A stretch of DNA of 64,000 nucleotides from Arenimonas oryziterrae DSM 21050 = YC6267 (GCF_000420545.1 NZ_ATVD01000006.1:114867-178866); one strand, 5' to 3'; counted from the first letter of the stretch, positions 8,754 through 19,014 are shown. Made by a program: numbers and translations. The notes: a model not told the origin generated them from the sequence alone.

Positions 8754-11036
8754 TTACGCCCCGCGCGCCGCCCGAATCTGCGCCTCGACCGCCGCGATCG
8801 CCGTCATGTTCACCACGCGCCGCACCGTCGCCGAGGGCGTCAGCACGTGGGCGGGTTTGGCCATGCCCATGAGCACCGGGCCGATGCCGATACCGTCGGT
8901 CATCACGCGCGTGAGGTTGTAGGCAGTATTCGCGGCATCGAGGTTGGGCAGCACCAGCAGGTTGGCGCGGCCGGTCAGGCGCGAATCGGGGAACATGCGC
9001 TCGCGGATTTCCGAGTTCAGCGCGGCGTCGACATGCATCTCGCCTTCGACTTCGAGCCTGGGATTGCGCTCGAGGATGAGTTCGCGCGCCCGACGCATCT
9101 TCTGCGCGCTCGCCGAATCATTGGAACCGAAATTGGAATGGCTGATCAGGCCGACCTTCGGCGTGATGCCGAACAGCTTCAGACGGTACGCGGCCTGCAG
9201 CGCCGATTCGGCGATCTGCTCGGCGGTCGGGTCGTACTGCACATGCGTATCGGTGAAGAAGAACGGGCCCTTGTCGGAAATCACCACCGACAACGCCGAC
9301 AGTGATTTCACGCCCGGATCCAGGCCGATCACGTCGACGACATGCTTGAGCTTGCCCTGGTAGCGGCCAACGAGGCCGCAGAGCATCGCGTCGGCTTCGC
9401 CGCGCTTGACCATCAGCGCCGCGATGACCGTGCTGCGCGAGCGCACGATTGCTTTCGCGGCCGGCGGCGACACGCCGCGGCGCGCCATGATCTGGTGGTA
9501 GTGCTGCCAGTAGTCGTTGAAGCGCGGATCGTCGTCGGGATTGGTCAGATCGAAATCGACGCCGGCCTTCAGACGCAGACCCAGACGCTGGATGCGTTTT
9601 TCGATGACCGAGGGACGGCCGATGAGGATCGGACGCGCCAAGCCGTCGTCGACGACCGTCTGCACGGCGCGCAGTACGGTTTCTTCTTCGCCCTCGGCAT
9701 AGACGACGTGCTTGAGCTCGGCGCGCGCGCGGTCGAACATCGGCTTCATGAGCAGGCCGGTGCGATACACGAACTGCGACAGCTGCTCGGTGTAGACGGT
9801 CAGATCGGCCAGCGGTCGCGTGGCGACACCGGACTCGATCGCGGCTTTCGCAACGGCCGGCGCCAGCGAGATCAGCAAGCGCGGATCGAACGGACGCGGA
9901 ATCAGGTATTCGGGACCGAAGCGTGGTGTCTCGCCGCTGTAGGCCGTGCCCAGATCGGAAGCTTCGCGACGCGCGAGCTCGGCGATCGCGCGCACGCAGG
10001 CGCGCTTCATCTCTTCGTTGATCGTGGTCGCGCCGACATCGAGCGCGCCGCGGAAGATGTACGGGAAGCACAGCGCGTTGTTGACCTGGTTCGGATAGTC
10101 CGAGCGGCCGGTGGCGATGATGCAGTCCGGCCGCACGCGCTTGGCGTCTTCGGGCAGGATTTCCGGATTGGGATTGGCGAGCGCGAAGATGATCGGCTTG
10201 TCGGCCATTGTCGCGACCATTTCCGGTTTCAGCACGCCGGCGGCGGACAGGCCCAGGAACACGTCGGCACCGGCGACGATCTCGGCGAGCGTGCGCTTGT
10301 CGGTGTCGCGCGCGTAACGCTGCTTGTCGGCTTCCATGTGGCCGCGGCCGGTGTAGAGCACGCCGTCGCGGTCGAAGGCGAGGATGTTTTCCGGTTTCAT
10401 GCCCAGCGACACGAGCATGTCCAAGCAGGCGATGCCGGCCGCGCCGGCGCCGCTGGTCGCGAGCTTGACGTCCTCGATGTTCTTGCCGACCACGTGCAGG
10501 GCATTGAGCATCGCCGAGCCGACGATGATCGCGGTGCCGTGCTGGTCGTCGTGGAAGACCGGGATCTTCATGCGCTCGCGCAGCTTGCGCTCGACTTCGA
10601 AACACTCCGGCGCCTTGATGTCTTCGAGGTTGACGCCACCGAAGGTCGGTTCGAGGCTGGCGATGATGTCGACGAGCTTGTCGGGATCGCGTTCGGCGAT
10701 TTCCAGATCGAATACATCGATGCCGGCGAATTTCTGGAACAGCACGCCCTTGCCTTCCATGACCGGCTTGCCCGCGAGCGGACCGATGTCGCCCAGGCCG
10801 AGCACCGCCGTGCCGTTGGTGATGACGGCGACGAGGTTGCCGCGCGCGGTCAGGCTGAAGGCTTCGCGCGGGTCGGCGATGATCGCCTCGCAGGCATGCG
10901 CGACGCCGGGCGAATACGCGAGCGCGAGGTCGCGCTGGGTCACCATGGGCTTGGTCGCGACGACCTTGATCTTTCCGGGCGGCGACTGCCGGTGGTAGTC
11001 GAGGGCGGCTTGCTTGAATTCGTCTTGTTCGGACAT
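8754..11036 (-). CDS. maeB: NADP-dependent malic enzyme with C-terminal phosphotransacetylase-like domain
   Basis: 760 residues, as in E. coli MaeB (759). Oxidative decarboxylation of malate to pyruvate supplies NADPH. Residues 1-420 hold the malic enzyme and NAD(P)-binding domains ([48 protein letters not shown]). Residues 430-760 form the PTA-like domain ([20 protein letters not shown]), which is regulatory rather than catalytic in known MaeB proteins. The start MSEQDEFKQ at 11036 is chosen over an in-frame extension to 11273, which would run into the next gene. It lies upstream of aceE, so malate could feed pyruvate to the dehydrogenase. Confidence 0.96.
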   Translation of the reverse strand: MSEQDEFKQAALDYHRQSPPGKIKVVATKPMVTQRDLALAYSPGVAHACEAIIADPREAFSLTARGNLVAVITNGTAVLGLGDIGPLAGKPVMEGKGVLFQKFAGIDVFDLEIAERDPDKLVDIIASLEPTFGGVNLEDIKAPECFEVERKLRERMKIPVFHDDQHGTAIIVGSAMLNALHVVGKNIEDVKLATSGAGAAGIACLDMLVSLGMKPENILAFDRDGVLYTGRGHMEADKQRYARDTDKRTLAEIVAGADVFLGLSAAGVLKPEMVATMADKPIIFALANPNPEILPEDAKRVRPDCIIATGRSDYPNQVNNALCFPYIFRGALDVGATTINEEMKRACVRAIAELARREASDLGTAYSGETPRFGPEYLIPRPFDPRLLISLAPAVAKAAIESGVATRPLADLTVYTEQLSQFVYRTGLLMKPMFDRARAELKHVVYAEGEEETVLRAVQTVVDDGLARPILIGRPSVIEKRIQRLGLRLKAGVDFDLTNPDDDPRFNDYWQHYHQIMARRGVSPPAAKAIVRSRSTVIAALMVKRGEADAMLCGLVGRYQGKLKHVVDVIGLDPGVKSLSALSVVISDKGPFFFTDTHVQYDPTAEQIAESALQAAYRLKLFGITPKVGLISHSNFGSNDSASAQKMRRARELILERNPRLEVEGEMHVDAALNSEIRERMFPDSRLTGRANLLVLPNLDAANTAYNLTRVMTDGIGIGPVLMGMAKPAHVLTPSATVRRVVNMTAIAAVEAQIRAARGA

Positions 11037-11127
11037 GGCGGGGACTTTCAGGGCGCGGACGGCGTAAGACGCCGATTCTAGCGTGCCGGCGTGACGGTTG
11101 CCGACGTGGGCGTATGGCCCGTGGCGC

Positions 11128-12405
11128 CTAGAGGCCGAGCACGAGGTCGTCGGCGTCGACGTTGTCGAGGCGGATCTTGTTGGCGAACAGGGAGAACGCG
11201 AGCATACCCGCCAGGCCATTGGCCTTCTGCACCCAGGGCGGCAGGTACAGCGGCTCGACGAGATAGCCGGCATCGAACAGGGGCTCGAGCGCGAACACGT
11301 CGCGCAGGCTCATCTTGCCGGCGAACAGCAGGCGGGTCAGGCGCAGGCGACGATGGCGCAGGCACCAGCGGAAGAAGGTGTGCACCGACAGCAGGCCGTG
11401 CAGATACACCGTGTCCTTGGTGAACGCGCTGCCGCCCGTGACCGGCACGCCGCGGAACACGCGCTGCGCCGAGGCGAAACTGTCCGATTCGGCCTGCCCC
11501 GCGTCGAGGAAAAACTGGAACACCTCGATGAAATCCGCGCCGTGCAGCGCCTTGTGGATCGCGATGATGCGCAGGCTGATGCGCTTCATGCGCTCGATGT
11601 CGATCGCGCCGGTGATGAGCTCGGCGAACGTCGCCAGGCCTTCCTGGGTTGCGGTCACGCGCGGCGAATTGCGCGCGAAACTCTTGAAGTAAGGCTGCTC
11701 GCGGCCGTTGAGCGCGGTCAGCGAATGCACGAAGGCCTCGTGTTCGAGCAACTGGTGCCGGTCGTATTCGCTGAAGGCCGCGCCGCTGCGCAGACGGATG
11801 CGGGTCGGGCCGGCGGCGGCCTTGGCAATGAGGTTCGGATCGAGTTCGATCTTGACCTGGTGGTGCACGAAGAACTTGTCGAGCGAGGCCTGCAGTTCTT
11901 CCTGCATCGTCGTCGCCGACAGGCAGTAGTCGGCCTCGGCGACGGCGAGCTCGCGGTCGAGTTCGTCGGCGAGCTCGATGAAATGCGTCGCCGCCTCGAT
12001 ATTGCTCGGCCCGTTGCCGGGCAACGCATCGCCGGGACGGCCGAACAGACGCACGGAATAGTCGGTGACGGCGGGCGTGCCGAGTGCTTCGAGCAATTGC
12101 GTGGCGATGATCCAGCTGGTCGCGGTGCGCTGCAGGTATTGCCCGAGCGGATGTTCGGCATCAGCGGCGGCGATGATCGCCTCGAGCTCGCGCCGTGTCT
12201 GCGCGTGGTCTTCCTTGCGGTATTCGATGACCGGCAAGGCGCGCTTGCCACTGCGCCAGCCGTCGAGGAACTGTTGCTGCGCGGCCTGCGGCCAGCTCAC
12301 CGATTCGAGCAGGCGGATGCCGCGCACCGCCGACTCCATGCGCGCGTCGAGCGCGGCGTGGTGGGCGATTTCGATCGGCAAGGGCTTGCGGTCAGCGACG
12401 TCCAT
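11128..12405 (-). CDS. QEGLA-motif protein (DUF1704/MATCAP-like putative metallopeptidase)
   Basis: 425 residues. It carries the family signature TQEGLA (residues 253-258) and, about 30 residues earlier, HEAFVH (222-227), the HExxxH zinc site of the DUF1704 family. Eukaryotic relatives (MATCAP) are tyrosine carboxypeptidases acting on tubulin tails (established); bacterial ones have no known substrate. They are often annotated as flavohemoglobin expression-modulating QEGLA proteins. The first 14 bp overlap the end of rsgA, so translation is probably coupled. Confidence 0.85.
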   Translation of the reverse strand: MDVADRKPLPIEIAHHAALDARMESAVRGIRLLESVSWPQAAQQQFLDGWRSGKRALPVIEYRKEDHAQTRRELEAIIAAADAEHPLGQYLQRTATSWIIATQLLEALGTPAVTDYSVRLFGRPGDALPGNGPSNIEAATHFIELADELDRELAVAEADYCLSATTMQEELQASLDKFFVHHQVKIELDPNLIAKAAAGPTRIRLRSGAAFSEYDRHQLLEHEAFVHSLTALNGREQPYFKSFARNSPRVTATQEGLATFAELITGAIDIERMKRISLRIIAIHKALHGADFIEVFQFFLDAGQAESDSFASAQRVFRGVPVTGGSAFTKDTVYLHGLLSVHTFFRWCLRHRRLRLTRLLFAGKMSLRDVFALEPLFDAGYLVEPLYLPPWVQKANGLAGMLAFSLFANKIRLDNVDADDLVLGL

Positions 12406-13522
12406 ATTTGTCTTTGAGGCGTTTGTTGAGCGCCTTGTTCAACACCTTGTCTTCGGCCCGGCGCTGCGCCAGCGTCACCGCCGCGGCATCGCGTTCGTCG
12501 CGCAGCTTGCAGTAGGACGCGTAGCGCACGTCGTCGAGCTCGCCCGATTCGATCGCCGCGCGCACCGCGCAGCCCGGCTCGTTGCTGTGTCCGCAGTCGC
12601 TGAACCGGCAGTTGCCCGCGAGCGCCTCGATGTCGTCGAAACCGCCGTCGGCGAGATCCTCCTCGCCGCTGAGCTTGAGCTCGCGCATGCCGGGCGTGTC
12701 GATGAGGCAGCCGCCCTGCGGCAGCGGAATCAGCACGCGATTGGTCGTGGTGTGGCGGCCGCGCTGGTCGTTCGCGCGCACCTCGTTGGTTTTCATCTTC
12801 TGCGTGCCGAGCAGGGTATTGGTCAGCGTCGACTTGCCGGCACCGGACGAGCCGACCAGCACCGCACTCTTGCCCGGACCCAGATACGGATGCAGCACGA
12901 CGAGGCTTGCAGCGTCCTTGGCATTGACCGGATAAACGGGAATGCCGGTGAGGCGCTCGTTTTCCAGCACCTCGAGCACATCGTCGAGGATGTCGCACTG
13001 GTCGGCCTTGGTCAGCACCAGCACGGGTGCGGCGCCGCTGGCCTGGATGATCAGCAGGTAGCGCTCGATGCGGCGCGGATTGAAGTCCGCATCCAGACCG
13101 CTGACCACGAGCACGTGGTCGATGTTCGCGGCGATGAGCTGCTGGCGGTAGTGCTCGCCGGCGGCACCGCGCTTGAGCAGGGCCTTGCGCGGCAACAGAC
13201 GGGCGATGTTCTTGCCCTCGGCATCGAGGGCGACCCAGTCGCCGACGACGGCGCGCTCGGTCGGGTCGCCACGCGGGCGGGTCCAGGCGGCCGGGGGCTG
13301 CACGCGGCGCTGGTCGCCGGCGAATTCAGCGACATCGAAACCGCTGCGGTGCTGGCCGATGACGCGGGCGATGCGGGCGTCGCCGGCGGCGAGCCGCAGT
13401 TCTTCATCGTCGGGCCAGCCGATGATCCGCAGCGCGGCGTAACGATCGGCGGCGGTCGGGTCGGTGGAGGATGGCGCGGCGTGGCTCGATTCGGGTTCGA
13501 TCGGTTCGGACTCGGTGGACAT
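12392..13522 (-). CDS. rsgA: Ribosome small subunit biogenesis GTPase RsgA
   Basis: 376 residues. RsgA is a circularly permuted GTPase that checks late 30S subunit maturation. The permuted motif order is seen: G4 (LTKAD) comes before G1 (GSSGAGKST) and G3 (DTPGMRE). An N-terminal OB fold precedes (residues ~55-130, RAVVGDWVALD), and the C-terminal zinc site NCRFSDCGHSNEPGC is intact. The start at 13522 (MSTESEP) or 13531 (MPAMSTESEP) is uncertain. The 3' end overlaps the QEGLA gene by 14 bp. Confidence 0.95.
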   Translation of the reverse strand: MSTESEPIEPESSHAAPSSTDPTAADRYAALRIIGWPDDEELRLAAGDARIARVIGQHRSGFDVAEFAGDQRRVQPPAAWTRPRGDPTERAVVGDWVALDAEGKNIARLLPRKALLKRGAAGEHYRQQLIAANIDHVLVVSGLDADFNPRRIERYLLIIQASGAAPVLVLTKADQCDILDDVLEVLENERLTGIPVYPVNAKDAASLVVLHPYLGPGKSAVLVGSSGAGKSTLTNTLLGTQKMKTNEVRANDQRGRHTTTNRVLIPLPQGGCLIDTPGMRELKLSGEEDLADGGFDDIEALAGNCRFSDCGHSNEPGCAVRAAIESGELDDVRYASYCKLRDERDAAAVTLAQRRAEDKVLNKALNKRLKDKYGRR

Positions 13523-13580
13523 TGCCGGCATTCTAGCCCCGTGCACCTTTTCTTGACCGGCCACCGGGCAGCCTGCGGGC

Positions 13581-14003
13581 ATGAAAACCTTTTCGCGGGT
13601 GTGGGTGGCATTGGCGGGCCTGGGCTTCCTGGGCTTCGGCGTGTGGCTGGTCATCGACCCGGCCGGCGGTCTGGCGGGGGTCGGCGTCGGGGCCCGCGAC
13701 GCGGCCGGACTGATCGAACTGCGCGCGTTCTACGGGGGCCTGGAGCTGGGCCTGGGCGGCTTCCTGCTCGCCTGCACCAAACGCCGGGGACTGCGCCGGC
13801 CGGGCCTGTGGCTGACCCTGGCCAGCAATGGCGGCATCGGCGCGGTGCGCCTGGCCACGATCGCCCTGACCGGGGTCGCGACACCCTTCCTGGCGATCGC
13901 CCTGGTCTGGGAGCTGGGCTTCGCCGGGGTGGCGGGCTGGTTGCTGAGCCGGAGCAAGGCCAAAGGGCGGGTCGCCAGCGAGCCGGCGCCTACAAAGCTT
14001 TAG
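13581..14003 (+). CDS. DUF4345-like four-helix membrane protein
   Basis: 140 residues, largely hydrophobic with about four membrane helices (VALAGLGFLGFGVWLVI; ELGLGGFLLACT; LTLASNGGIGAVRLATIAL; ALVWELGFAGVAGWLL). The ELRAFYGGLELGLG segment is typical of DUF4345-like proteins. Function unknown. It is transcribed away from rsgA with only 58 bp between the starts. The next gene starts 45 bp downstream. Confidence 0.65.
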   Translation: MKTFSRVWVALAGLGFLGFGVWLVIDPAGGLAGVGVGARDAAGLIELRAFYGGLELGLGGFLLACTKRRGLRRPGLWLTLASNGGIGAVRLATIALTGVATPFLAIALVWELGFAGVAGWLLSRSKAKGRVASEPAPTKL

Positions 14004-14048
14004 GGGTTTGCGGTAGGCTCGGCGGCGGTTTTCACTGATTTTTAACCC

Positions 14049-15302
14049 ATGCCGCACAACCGCCTTGTCACCCGCGAACGCCTGTCCGAAGTCCGCTACG
14101 AAATCCGCGGCGAACTCGCCCGCCGGGCGCTCGAACTCGAGGCCCAGGGCCGCCCGCTGATCAAGCTCAACATCGGCAATCCCGGCGCCTTCGGTTTCCG
14201 TGCGCCCGAGCATCTGCAGCAGGCGATCGCGCAGAACCTGCCGGGCACCGATCCGTACACGCACCAGCAGGGCCTGCCGGCCGTGCGCGAGTACATCGCG
14301 GCGCACTACAAGAAGCGCGGCACGCCGAACGCGACGCTCGAGCGCGTGTTCGTCGGCAACGGCGTGTCCGAACTGATCGACATTTCCCTGCGCGCCCTGC
14401 TCAATCCCGGCGACGAAGTGCTGATCCCGAGTCCCGACTATCCCTTGTGGACCGCCGCGACCATCCTCAACGACGGCAAGGCGGTGCATTACGACTGCCG
14501 CCCGGAAAACGGATTCCTGCCCGACCCCGCCCAGGTCGAAGCGCTGATCACGCCGCGCACGCGCGCGCTGGTCATCATCAACCCGAACAACCCCAGCGGT
14601 GCCGTGTATCCGCGCGAGCTGCTGGTGCAGCTCGTGGACGTGGCGGCCCGGCATGGCCTGCTGCTCATGGCCGACGAGATCTACGACGGCATCACCTACG
14701 ACGACGCGGCGTTCCAGCCGCTGGCGCCGCTGGCCGGCGACCATCCCTGCATCAGCTTCGGCGGCCTGTCGAAAGTGCATCGCGCCTGCGGTTGGCGCGT
14801 GGGCTGGGCGGTGCTGTCGGGCGAAGCGACGCGCCTGGGCGACTATCACCACGCGATGGATCTGCTCGGCGCGCTGCGCCTGTGCGCGAACGTGCCCGGC
14901 CAATTCGCCGTGCCCGCCGCGCTCAGCGGTCCGGACACGATCACGCCGCTGTGCGTGGACGGCGGCCGCCTGTACGAAACACGGCGCGCGGTCATGGACA
15001 TCTGCGCGGGCAGCGAACATCTGGATCTGGTCACGCCGCGAGGCGCGCTGTACGCGTTCCCGGCTGTCGTCGGCGCCGCCGCGGAAGGTTTCGACGATCA
15101 CCGCTTCGCGCTGGAATTGATGGAAGACGAAGGCGTGCTGGTCGTGCCCGGCTCGAGCTTCAACGTGCGCTATCGCAATCATTTCCGCGTCACCTTGCTG
15201 CCCGAAGCGAGCACGATGCGCGAAGTGTTCCGGCGCATCGACGCCCTGCTCGGCCGTTACGCCGAGAGCGCGGCGCAACGTCGCGCCGCCGCTGTCGCCT
15301 GA
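14049..15302 (+). CDS. PLP-dependent class I/II aminotransferase, AlaA-like
   Basis: 417 residues, fold type I. The cofactor site is readable: IINPNNPSGAVYPRE, MADEIYDGITYD (Asp and Tyr to PLP), then SFGGLSKVHRACGWRVGW with the Schiff-base lysine at residue 242. The C-terminal substrate Arg is in RNHFRVTLLP. The overall pattern is closest to AlaA glutamate-pyruvate aminotransferases, which make alanine from pyruvate; another amino donor is possible. The SGNH hydrolase gene follows after 5 bp, so they are cotranscribed. Confidence 0.88.
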   Translation: MPHNRLVTRERLSEVRYEIRGELARRALELEAQGRPLIKLNIGNPGAFGFRAPEHLQQAIAQNLPGTDPYTHQQGLPAVREYIAAHYKKRGTPNATLERVFVGNGVSELIDISLRALLNPGDEVLIPSPDYPLWTAATILNDGKAVHYDCRPENGFLPDPAQVEALITPRTRALVIINPNNPSGAVYPRELLVQLVDVAARHGLLLMADEIYDGITYDDAAFQPLAPLAGDHPCISFGGLSKVHRACGWRVGWAVLSGEATRLGDYHHAMDLLGALRLCANVPGQFAVPAALSGPDTITPLCVDGGRLYETRRAVMDICAGSEHLDLVTPRGALYAFPAVVGAAAEGFDDHRFALELMEDEGVLVVPGSSFNVRYRNHFRVTLLPEASTMREVFRRIDALLGRYAESAAQRRAAAVA

Positions 15303-15307
15303 GCCCA

Positions 15308-15904
15308 ATGCAGTCACTGCGTTATCTGGCGCTCGGCGATTCGTACACGATCGGCGAAGGCGTCGCCGAGCACGAACGCTGGCCCGAACAATGGTGCGCG
15401 GCCCTGCGCAAGGCCGATGTCGCCGTCGACGCGCGCATCATCGCGCGCACCGGCTGGACGACCGATGAGTTGTGGGCGGCGATGGATGCCGCCGAGCCGC
15501 TGGGGCAGTTCGATTTCGCCTCGCTGCTGATCGGCGTGAACAACCAGTACCGCGGCCGCAGCGCCGACATCTATCGCACCGAATTCGCCGCCCTGATCGA
15601 ACGCACGATCGGCCTGGTCGGCGACCGCCCCGAACAGGTCATCGTGCTCGCGATTCCCGATTGGGGCGTGACCCCCTTCGCGCGCGCCAGCGGCCGCGAT
15701 GCCGTGCAGATCGCCCGCGAGCTGGACGCCTACAACGAGATCGCGCGCGACATCTGTTCGCTGGAAGGCGCGAACTTCCTCGACATCAGCCCCTTGGTGC
15801 GCGAAAACGGCGGCGACACCGACATGCTCGCCGACGATGGCCTGCATCCGTCGGGCGCGATGTATGCCCGTTGGGTGGAGTTGCTGCTCGATACGATGCC
15901 GTAG
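15308..15904 (+). CDS. SGNH/GDSL-family hydrolase
   Basis: 198 residues. The GDS block is at the N-terminus (LALGDSYTIGEG, nucleophile Ser12), block III is LLIGVNNQYRG and the catalytic Asp-x-x-His is DDGLHPSG near residue 180. No signal peptide is seen, so it is probably cytoplasmic, unlike secreted lipases of the superfamily. The substrate could be an acyl or acetyl ester. It sits between the aminotransferase (5 bp) and the ATP-grasp gene (9 bp), inferred to be one operon. Confidence 0.88.
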   Translation: MQSLRYLALGDSYTIGEGVAEHERWPEQWCAALRKADVAVDARIIARTGWTTDELWAAMDAAEPLGQFDFASLLIGVNNQYRGRSADIYRTEFAALIERTIGLVGDRPEQVIVLAIPDWGVTPFARASGRDAVQIARELDAYNEIARDICSLEGANFLDISPLVRENGGDTDMLADDGLHPSGAMYARWVELLLDTMP

Positions 15905-15913
15905 AATCGCGGC

Positions 15914-16807
15914 ATGAAAATCGCCCTCGTCACCGCCATCGCTGCGTTCGCCCTCGACGACGACCTGCCGCCCCTGCTCGCGGCGCTGCAACGCGCCGGC
16001 GCGGACGCGCAGATCCTCGCCTGGGACGATCCGACGGTGTCGTGGTCGCGCTTCGATGTCGCCTTGCTGCGCTCGCCCTGGGATTACACCGAACGCCTGG
16101 CGGAATTCCTGGCCTGGGCGCGGCGCATCGATGCGCAGACACGCCTGCTCAATCCCTTGCACGTGATCGAACGCAACACCGACAAGCATTATCTGGCCGA
16201 TCTCGCGCGCGCCGGCATCGCGGTGGTGCCGAGCGTGTTCGCCGAACCCGGCGAGGACGCGGCGCAGGCACTGACGGCGTTTCTCGCGCAGTTCGCCGAC
16301 GCGGCCGAATTCGTGGTCAAGCCCGCGGTCGGCGCCGGCTCGCGCGATGCCCAACGTTACGCGCGCGACCAGCACGCGGCCGCCGCCACGCATGTCGCGC
16401 GTCTGCTCGACGGCGGACGCAGCGTGCTGCTGCAGCCCTACCTGGCCTCGGTCGACAAGGACGGCGAAACCGCGCTGATGTTTTTCAGCGGCCAGTTCAG
16501 TCATGCGATCCGCAAGGGTCCGCTGCTGCAGCGCGACGAGGGCCCGACCGATCACCTGTTCGCGCCGGAAAAGATCACCGCGCGCGTGCCGGGCGCCGAC
16601 GAGACCGCCCTCGCCACGCAGGTGGTCGCCGCCCTGCCCGACCTGCTCGGTCTGGCCGGTCCGCTCACCTATGCGCGCATCGACCTGATCCGCGCGGCCG
16701 ACGGTAGCCCGCGCCTGCTCGAGCTCGAGCTCACCGAGCCTTCGCTGTTCTTCCTGTACGACGACGCCTCGGCCGACCGTTTCGCCGCCAACCTGCTCGC
16801 TTTGTAG
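15914..16807 (+). CDS. ATP-grasp superfamily protein of unknown substrate
   Basis: 297 residues. It resembles RimK/glutathione-synthetase-type ATP-grasp ligases: FVVKPAVGAGSRDAQ (phosphate-binding lysine and glycine loop), SVLLQPYLASVDKDGE, and the Mg-binding end RLLELELTEPSLFF. ATP-grasp enzymes join a carboxylate to an amine or thiol through an acyl phosphate; the partners here are not known. The N-terminal VALLRSPWDYTERLAEFL block is characteristic of a widespread uncharacterised subgroup. It lies 9 bp after the hydrolase gene. Confidence 0.85.
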   Translation: MKIALVTAIAAFALDDDLPPLLAALQRAGADAQILAWDDPTVSWSRFDVALLRSPWDYTERLAEFLAWARRIDAQTRLLNPLHVIERNTDKHYLADLARAGIAVVPSVFAEPGEDAAQALTAFLAQFADAAEFVVKPAVGAGSRDAQRYARDQHAAAATHVARLLDGGRSVLLQPYLASVDKDGETALMFFSGQFSHAIRKGPLLQRDEGPTDHLFAPEKITARVPGADETALATQVVAALPDLLGLAGPLTYARIDLIRAADGSPRLLELELTEPSLFFLYDDASADRFAANLLAL

Positions 16808-16917
16808 GAGCGGGATTTTAGGGTGTGAGCCCCAGCCCGCTCCGGGTACAATCGCCCCTCCCCAAAGCCTGCCCGCGGCCTGCCCGCGTGGACGGCCTGT
16901 CCCACAGGAAACAGCGC

Positions 16918-17664
16918 ATGAAAATCTTGGTCGCCTATAAGCGGGTCGTCGATTACAACGTCCGCATCCAGGTCAAACCCGACGGCTCGGGCGTGGTCAC
17001 CGACGGCGTGAAACTGTCGGCCAACCCGTTCGACGACATCGCGCTCGAAGAAGCGCTGCGTCTGCTCGACAAGGGCCTGGCGACCGAAGTCATCGTCGCC
17101 ACGATCGGCCCGGCCGATTGCCAGGCGCATCTGCGCAATGGCCTGGCGATGGGCGCGAACCGCGCGATCCATGTCGTCTCCGACCAGCCGATCCAGCCGC
17201 TGACCGCCGCGCGTGCCCTGCTCAAGCTGGTCGAGAAAGAGCAGCCCGGCATCGTGCTGCTGGGCAAGCAGGCGATCGACGACGACGCCAGCCAGACCGG
17301 CCAGATGCTCGCCACGCTCTGGGGTCGCCCGCAGGCGACGTTCGCCAGCAAGGTCGAGGTCGCTGCCGACAAGGCCACGGTCACGCGCGAAGTCGACGCC
17401 GGCCTGGAAACGCTGGAAGTCGATCTGCCCGCGGTCATCACCACCGACCTGCGTCTGAACGAGCCGCGCTTCATCAAGCTGCCCGACATCATGAAAGCCA
17501 AAAGCAAACCGCTGGAAACGATCGCGATCGCCGACCTGGGCGTGGCGTCGGGCGACCTGCTGACGACCACGCACTATGCGCCGCCGCCCAAGCGCAGCAA
17601 GGGCGTGATGGTGAAGGACGTCGCCGAGCTGGTGTCGGCGCTGAAGGCCAAGGGCCTGGTGTAA
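16918..17664 (+). CDS. etfB: Electron transfer flavoprotein subunit beta
   Basis: 248 residues, standard length. EtfB binds AMP and, with EtfA, carries electrons from acyl-CoA and other dehydrogenases to ETF-ubiquinone oxidoreductase. Seen: MKILVAYKRVVDYNVRIQVK, NPFDDIALEEALRL, GKQAIDDDASQTGQMLA and the C-terminal signature LRLNEPRFIKLPDIMKAK. The start follows CAGGAAACAGCGC. etfA begins 10 bp downstream. Confidence 0.97.
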   Translation: MKILVAYKRVVDYNVRIQVKPDGSGVVTDGVKLSANPFDDIALEEALRLLDKGLATEVIVATIGPADCQAHLRNGLAMGANRAIHVVSDQPIQPLTAARALLKLVEKEQPGIVLLGKQAIDDDASQTGQMLATLWGRPQATFASKVEVAADKATVTREVDAGLETLEVDLPAVITTDLRLNEPRFIKLPDIMKAKSKPLETIAIADLGVASGDLLTTTHYAPPPKRSKGVMVKDVAELVSALKAKGLV

Positions 17665-17674
17665 GGAGAATCCC

Positions 17675-18613
17675 ATGAGCAAAGTCCTGATCGTCGCCGA
17701 ACACCTCAACGGCCAACTCAATTCCGCCACCGCGCGCTGCGTCACCTGCGCGAAGGCGATCCACGCCGACAGCATCGACATCGTCGTGTTGTCCGACGCC
17801 CCCGATGCGATCGCCGCGCAGGCTGCGCAGATCGCCGGCGTGTCGAAGGTCATCACGGTCGCCAACGCCGCCAATGCGCACGCGCTCGCGCAGGTGCTGG
17901 CGCCGCAGATCGCCAAACTCGCCGCCGGCTACACGCACGTCTTCGGTCCGTCGACGACGTTCGGCAAAGACCTCATGCCCTGCGTCGCCGCCCTGCTGGG
18001 CGTGGCCCAGGTCAGCGACGTCATGGCCGTCGACGGTCCGCACACCTTCAAGCGTCCGATCTATGCGGGCAACGCGATCATCACCGTCACCGCGCCGGCC
18101 GAACACGCCGTCGTCGCAACCGTGCGCACGGCCTCGTGGCCGGCGACCGGCGCCGGTGGCAGCGCCTCGATCGAAGCCGCCAGTGTCGATGCGACCCTGC
18201 CCACGCACACGCGTTTCGTGACCCTGCAGCAGGGCAAGAGCGATCGCCCGGACCTGCAGAGTGCCTCGAAGGTCGTCAGCGGCGGTCGGGCGCTCGGGTC
18301 GGCCGATGCGTTCTCGATCATCTATTCGCTCGCCGACAAGATGGGTGCGGCGGTCGGTGCCTCGCGTGCCGCAGTCGATGCGGGCTACGTGCCGAACGAA
18401 CTGCAGGTCGGCCAGACCGGCAAGATCATCGCGCCGGAGCTGTACATGGCGATCGGCATCAGCGGCGCGATCCAGCATCTGACCGGCATCAAGGATGCGG
18501 GTACGATCGTGGCGATCAACAAGGACGGCGATGCACCGATCTTCGAGATCGCGGACTTCGGCCTGGTCGGCGATCTGTTCCAGATCATTCCCGAACTCGA
18601 AAAAGCGCTCTGA
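17675..18613 (+). CDS. etfA: Electron transfer flavoprotein subunit alpha
   Basis: 312 residues. It binds the FAD of the ETF heterodimer. The C-terminal FAD domain shows [51 protein letters not shown] and [20 protein letters not shown]. An AAGGAG precedes the start by 7 nt. It forms an operon with etfB; a lipoprotein gene follows after 7 bp. No ETF dehydrogenase gene is in the window. Confidence 0.97.
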   Translation: MSKVLIVAEHLNGQLNSATARCVTCAKAIHADSIDIVVLSDAPDAIAAQAAQIAGVSKVITVANAANAHALAQVLAPQIAKLAAGYTHVFGPSTTFGKDLMPCVAALLGVAQVSDVMAVDGPHTFKRPIYAGNAIITVTAPAEHAVVATVRTASWPATGAGGSASIEAASVDATLPTHTRFVTLQQGKSDRPDLQSASKVVSGGRALGSADAFSIIYSLADKMGAAVGASRAAVDAGYVPNELQVGQTGKIIAPELYMAIGISGAIQHLTGIKDAGTIVAINKDGDAPIFEIADFGLVGDLFQIIPELEKAL

Positions 18614-18620
18614 TCCTTTG

Positions 18621-19007
18621 ATGAAGCGTCTGCTGATCCTCGCCGCGCTGTCGGGCTTCGCGCTGGTCGCCTGCACCGCCAGCCGCGAGCCGGAATCGGC
18701 GGCAGCGGCACCGGTCGCGAACCAGGCTGGCGTGGAATTTGTCCTCACGCCCGCCGCGATGCGCGCCTGCGAGGCACCGATCAATGCGACCGTGAGCTGG
18801 CGCGTGGACGCGTCGACGGGCACGAGCGAAGTGCGCGTGGTCACGGTCGACGGCGATGGCGTCGAACGCCTGTTCTCCGATGGCGGCGGTACCGGTTCGC
18901 AGAACACCGGAAACTGGGTGACGCCGGCGATCGTGCTGATCCTGCGCGACCGCGCGAGTGGCCGCGAACTCGGCCGCACGCGCATGCAGTCGCTCCCCTG
19001 CCATTGA
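18621..19007 (+). CDS. Small putative lipoprotein
   Basis: 128 residues. [21 protein letters not shown] is a lipoprotein signal with lipobox LVAC (Cys18). The mature part contains two more Cys (RACEAP and the C-terminal SLPCH) that could form a disulfide, and a beta-strand pattern around [16 protein letters not shown]. No family is recognised. It begins 7 bp after etfA and ends 7 bp before the AMP-binding gene, so it belongs to that transcript, although its role beside ETF is unclear. Confidence 0.8.
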   Translation: MKRLLILAALSGFALVACTASREPESAAAAPVANQAGVEFVLTPAAMRACEAPINATVSWRVDASTGTSEVRVVTVDGDGVERLFSDGGGTGSQNTGNWVTPAIVLILRDRASGRELGRTRMQSLPCH

Positions 19008-19014
19008 GCCCGCC

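Noticed and set aside
9342..11081. Long plus-strand frame over maeB
   Set aside because: Shadow of maeB with no ribosome binding site or recognisable domain.
13533..15317. 594-codon minus-strand frame over the aminotransferase
   Set aside because: The aminotransferase on the plus strand carries all PLP motifs; this frame has none.
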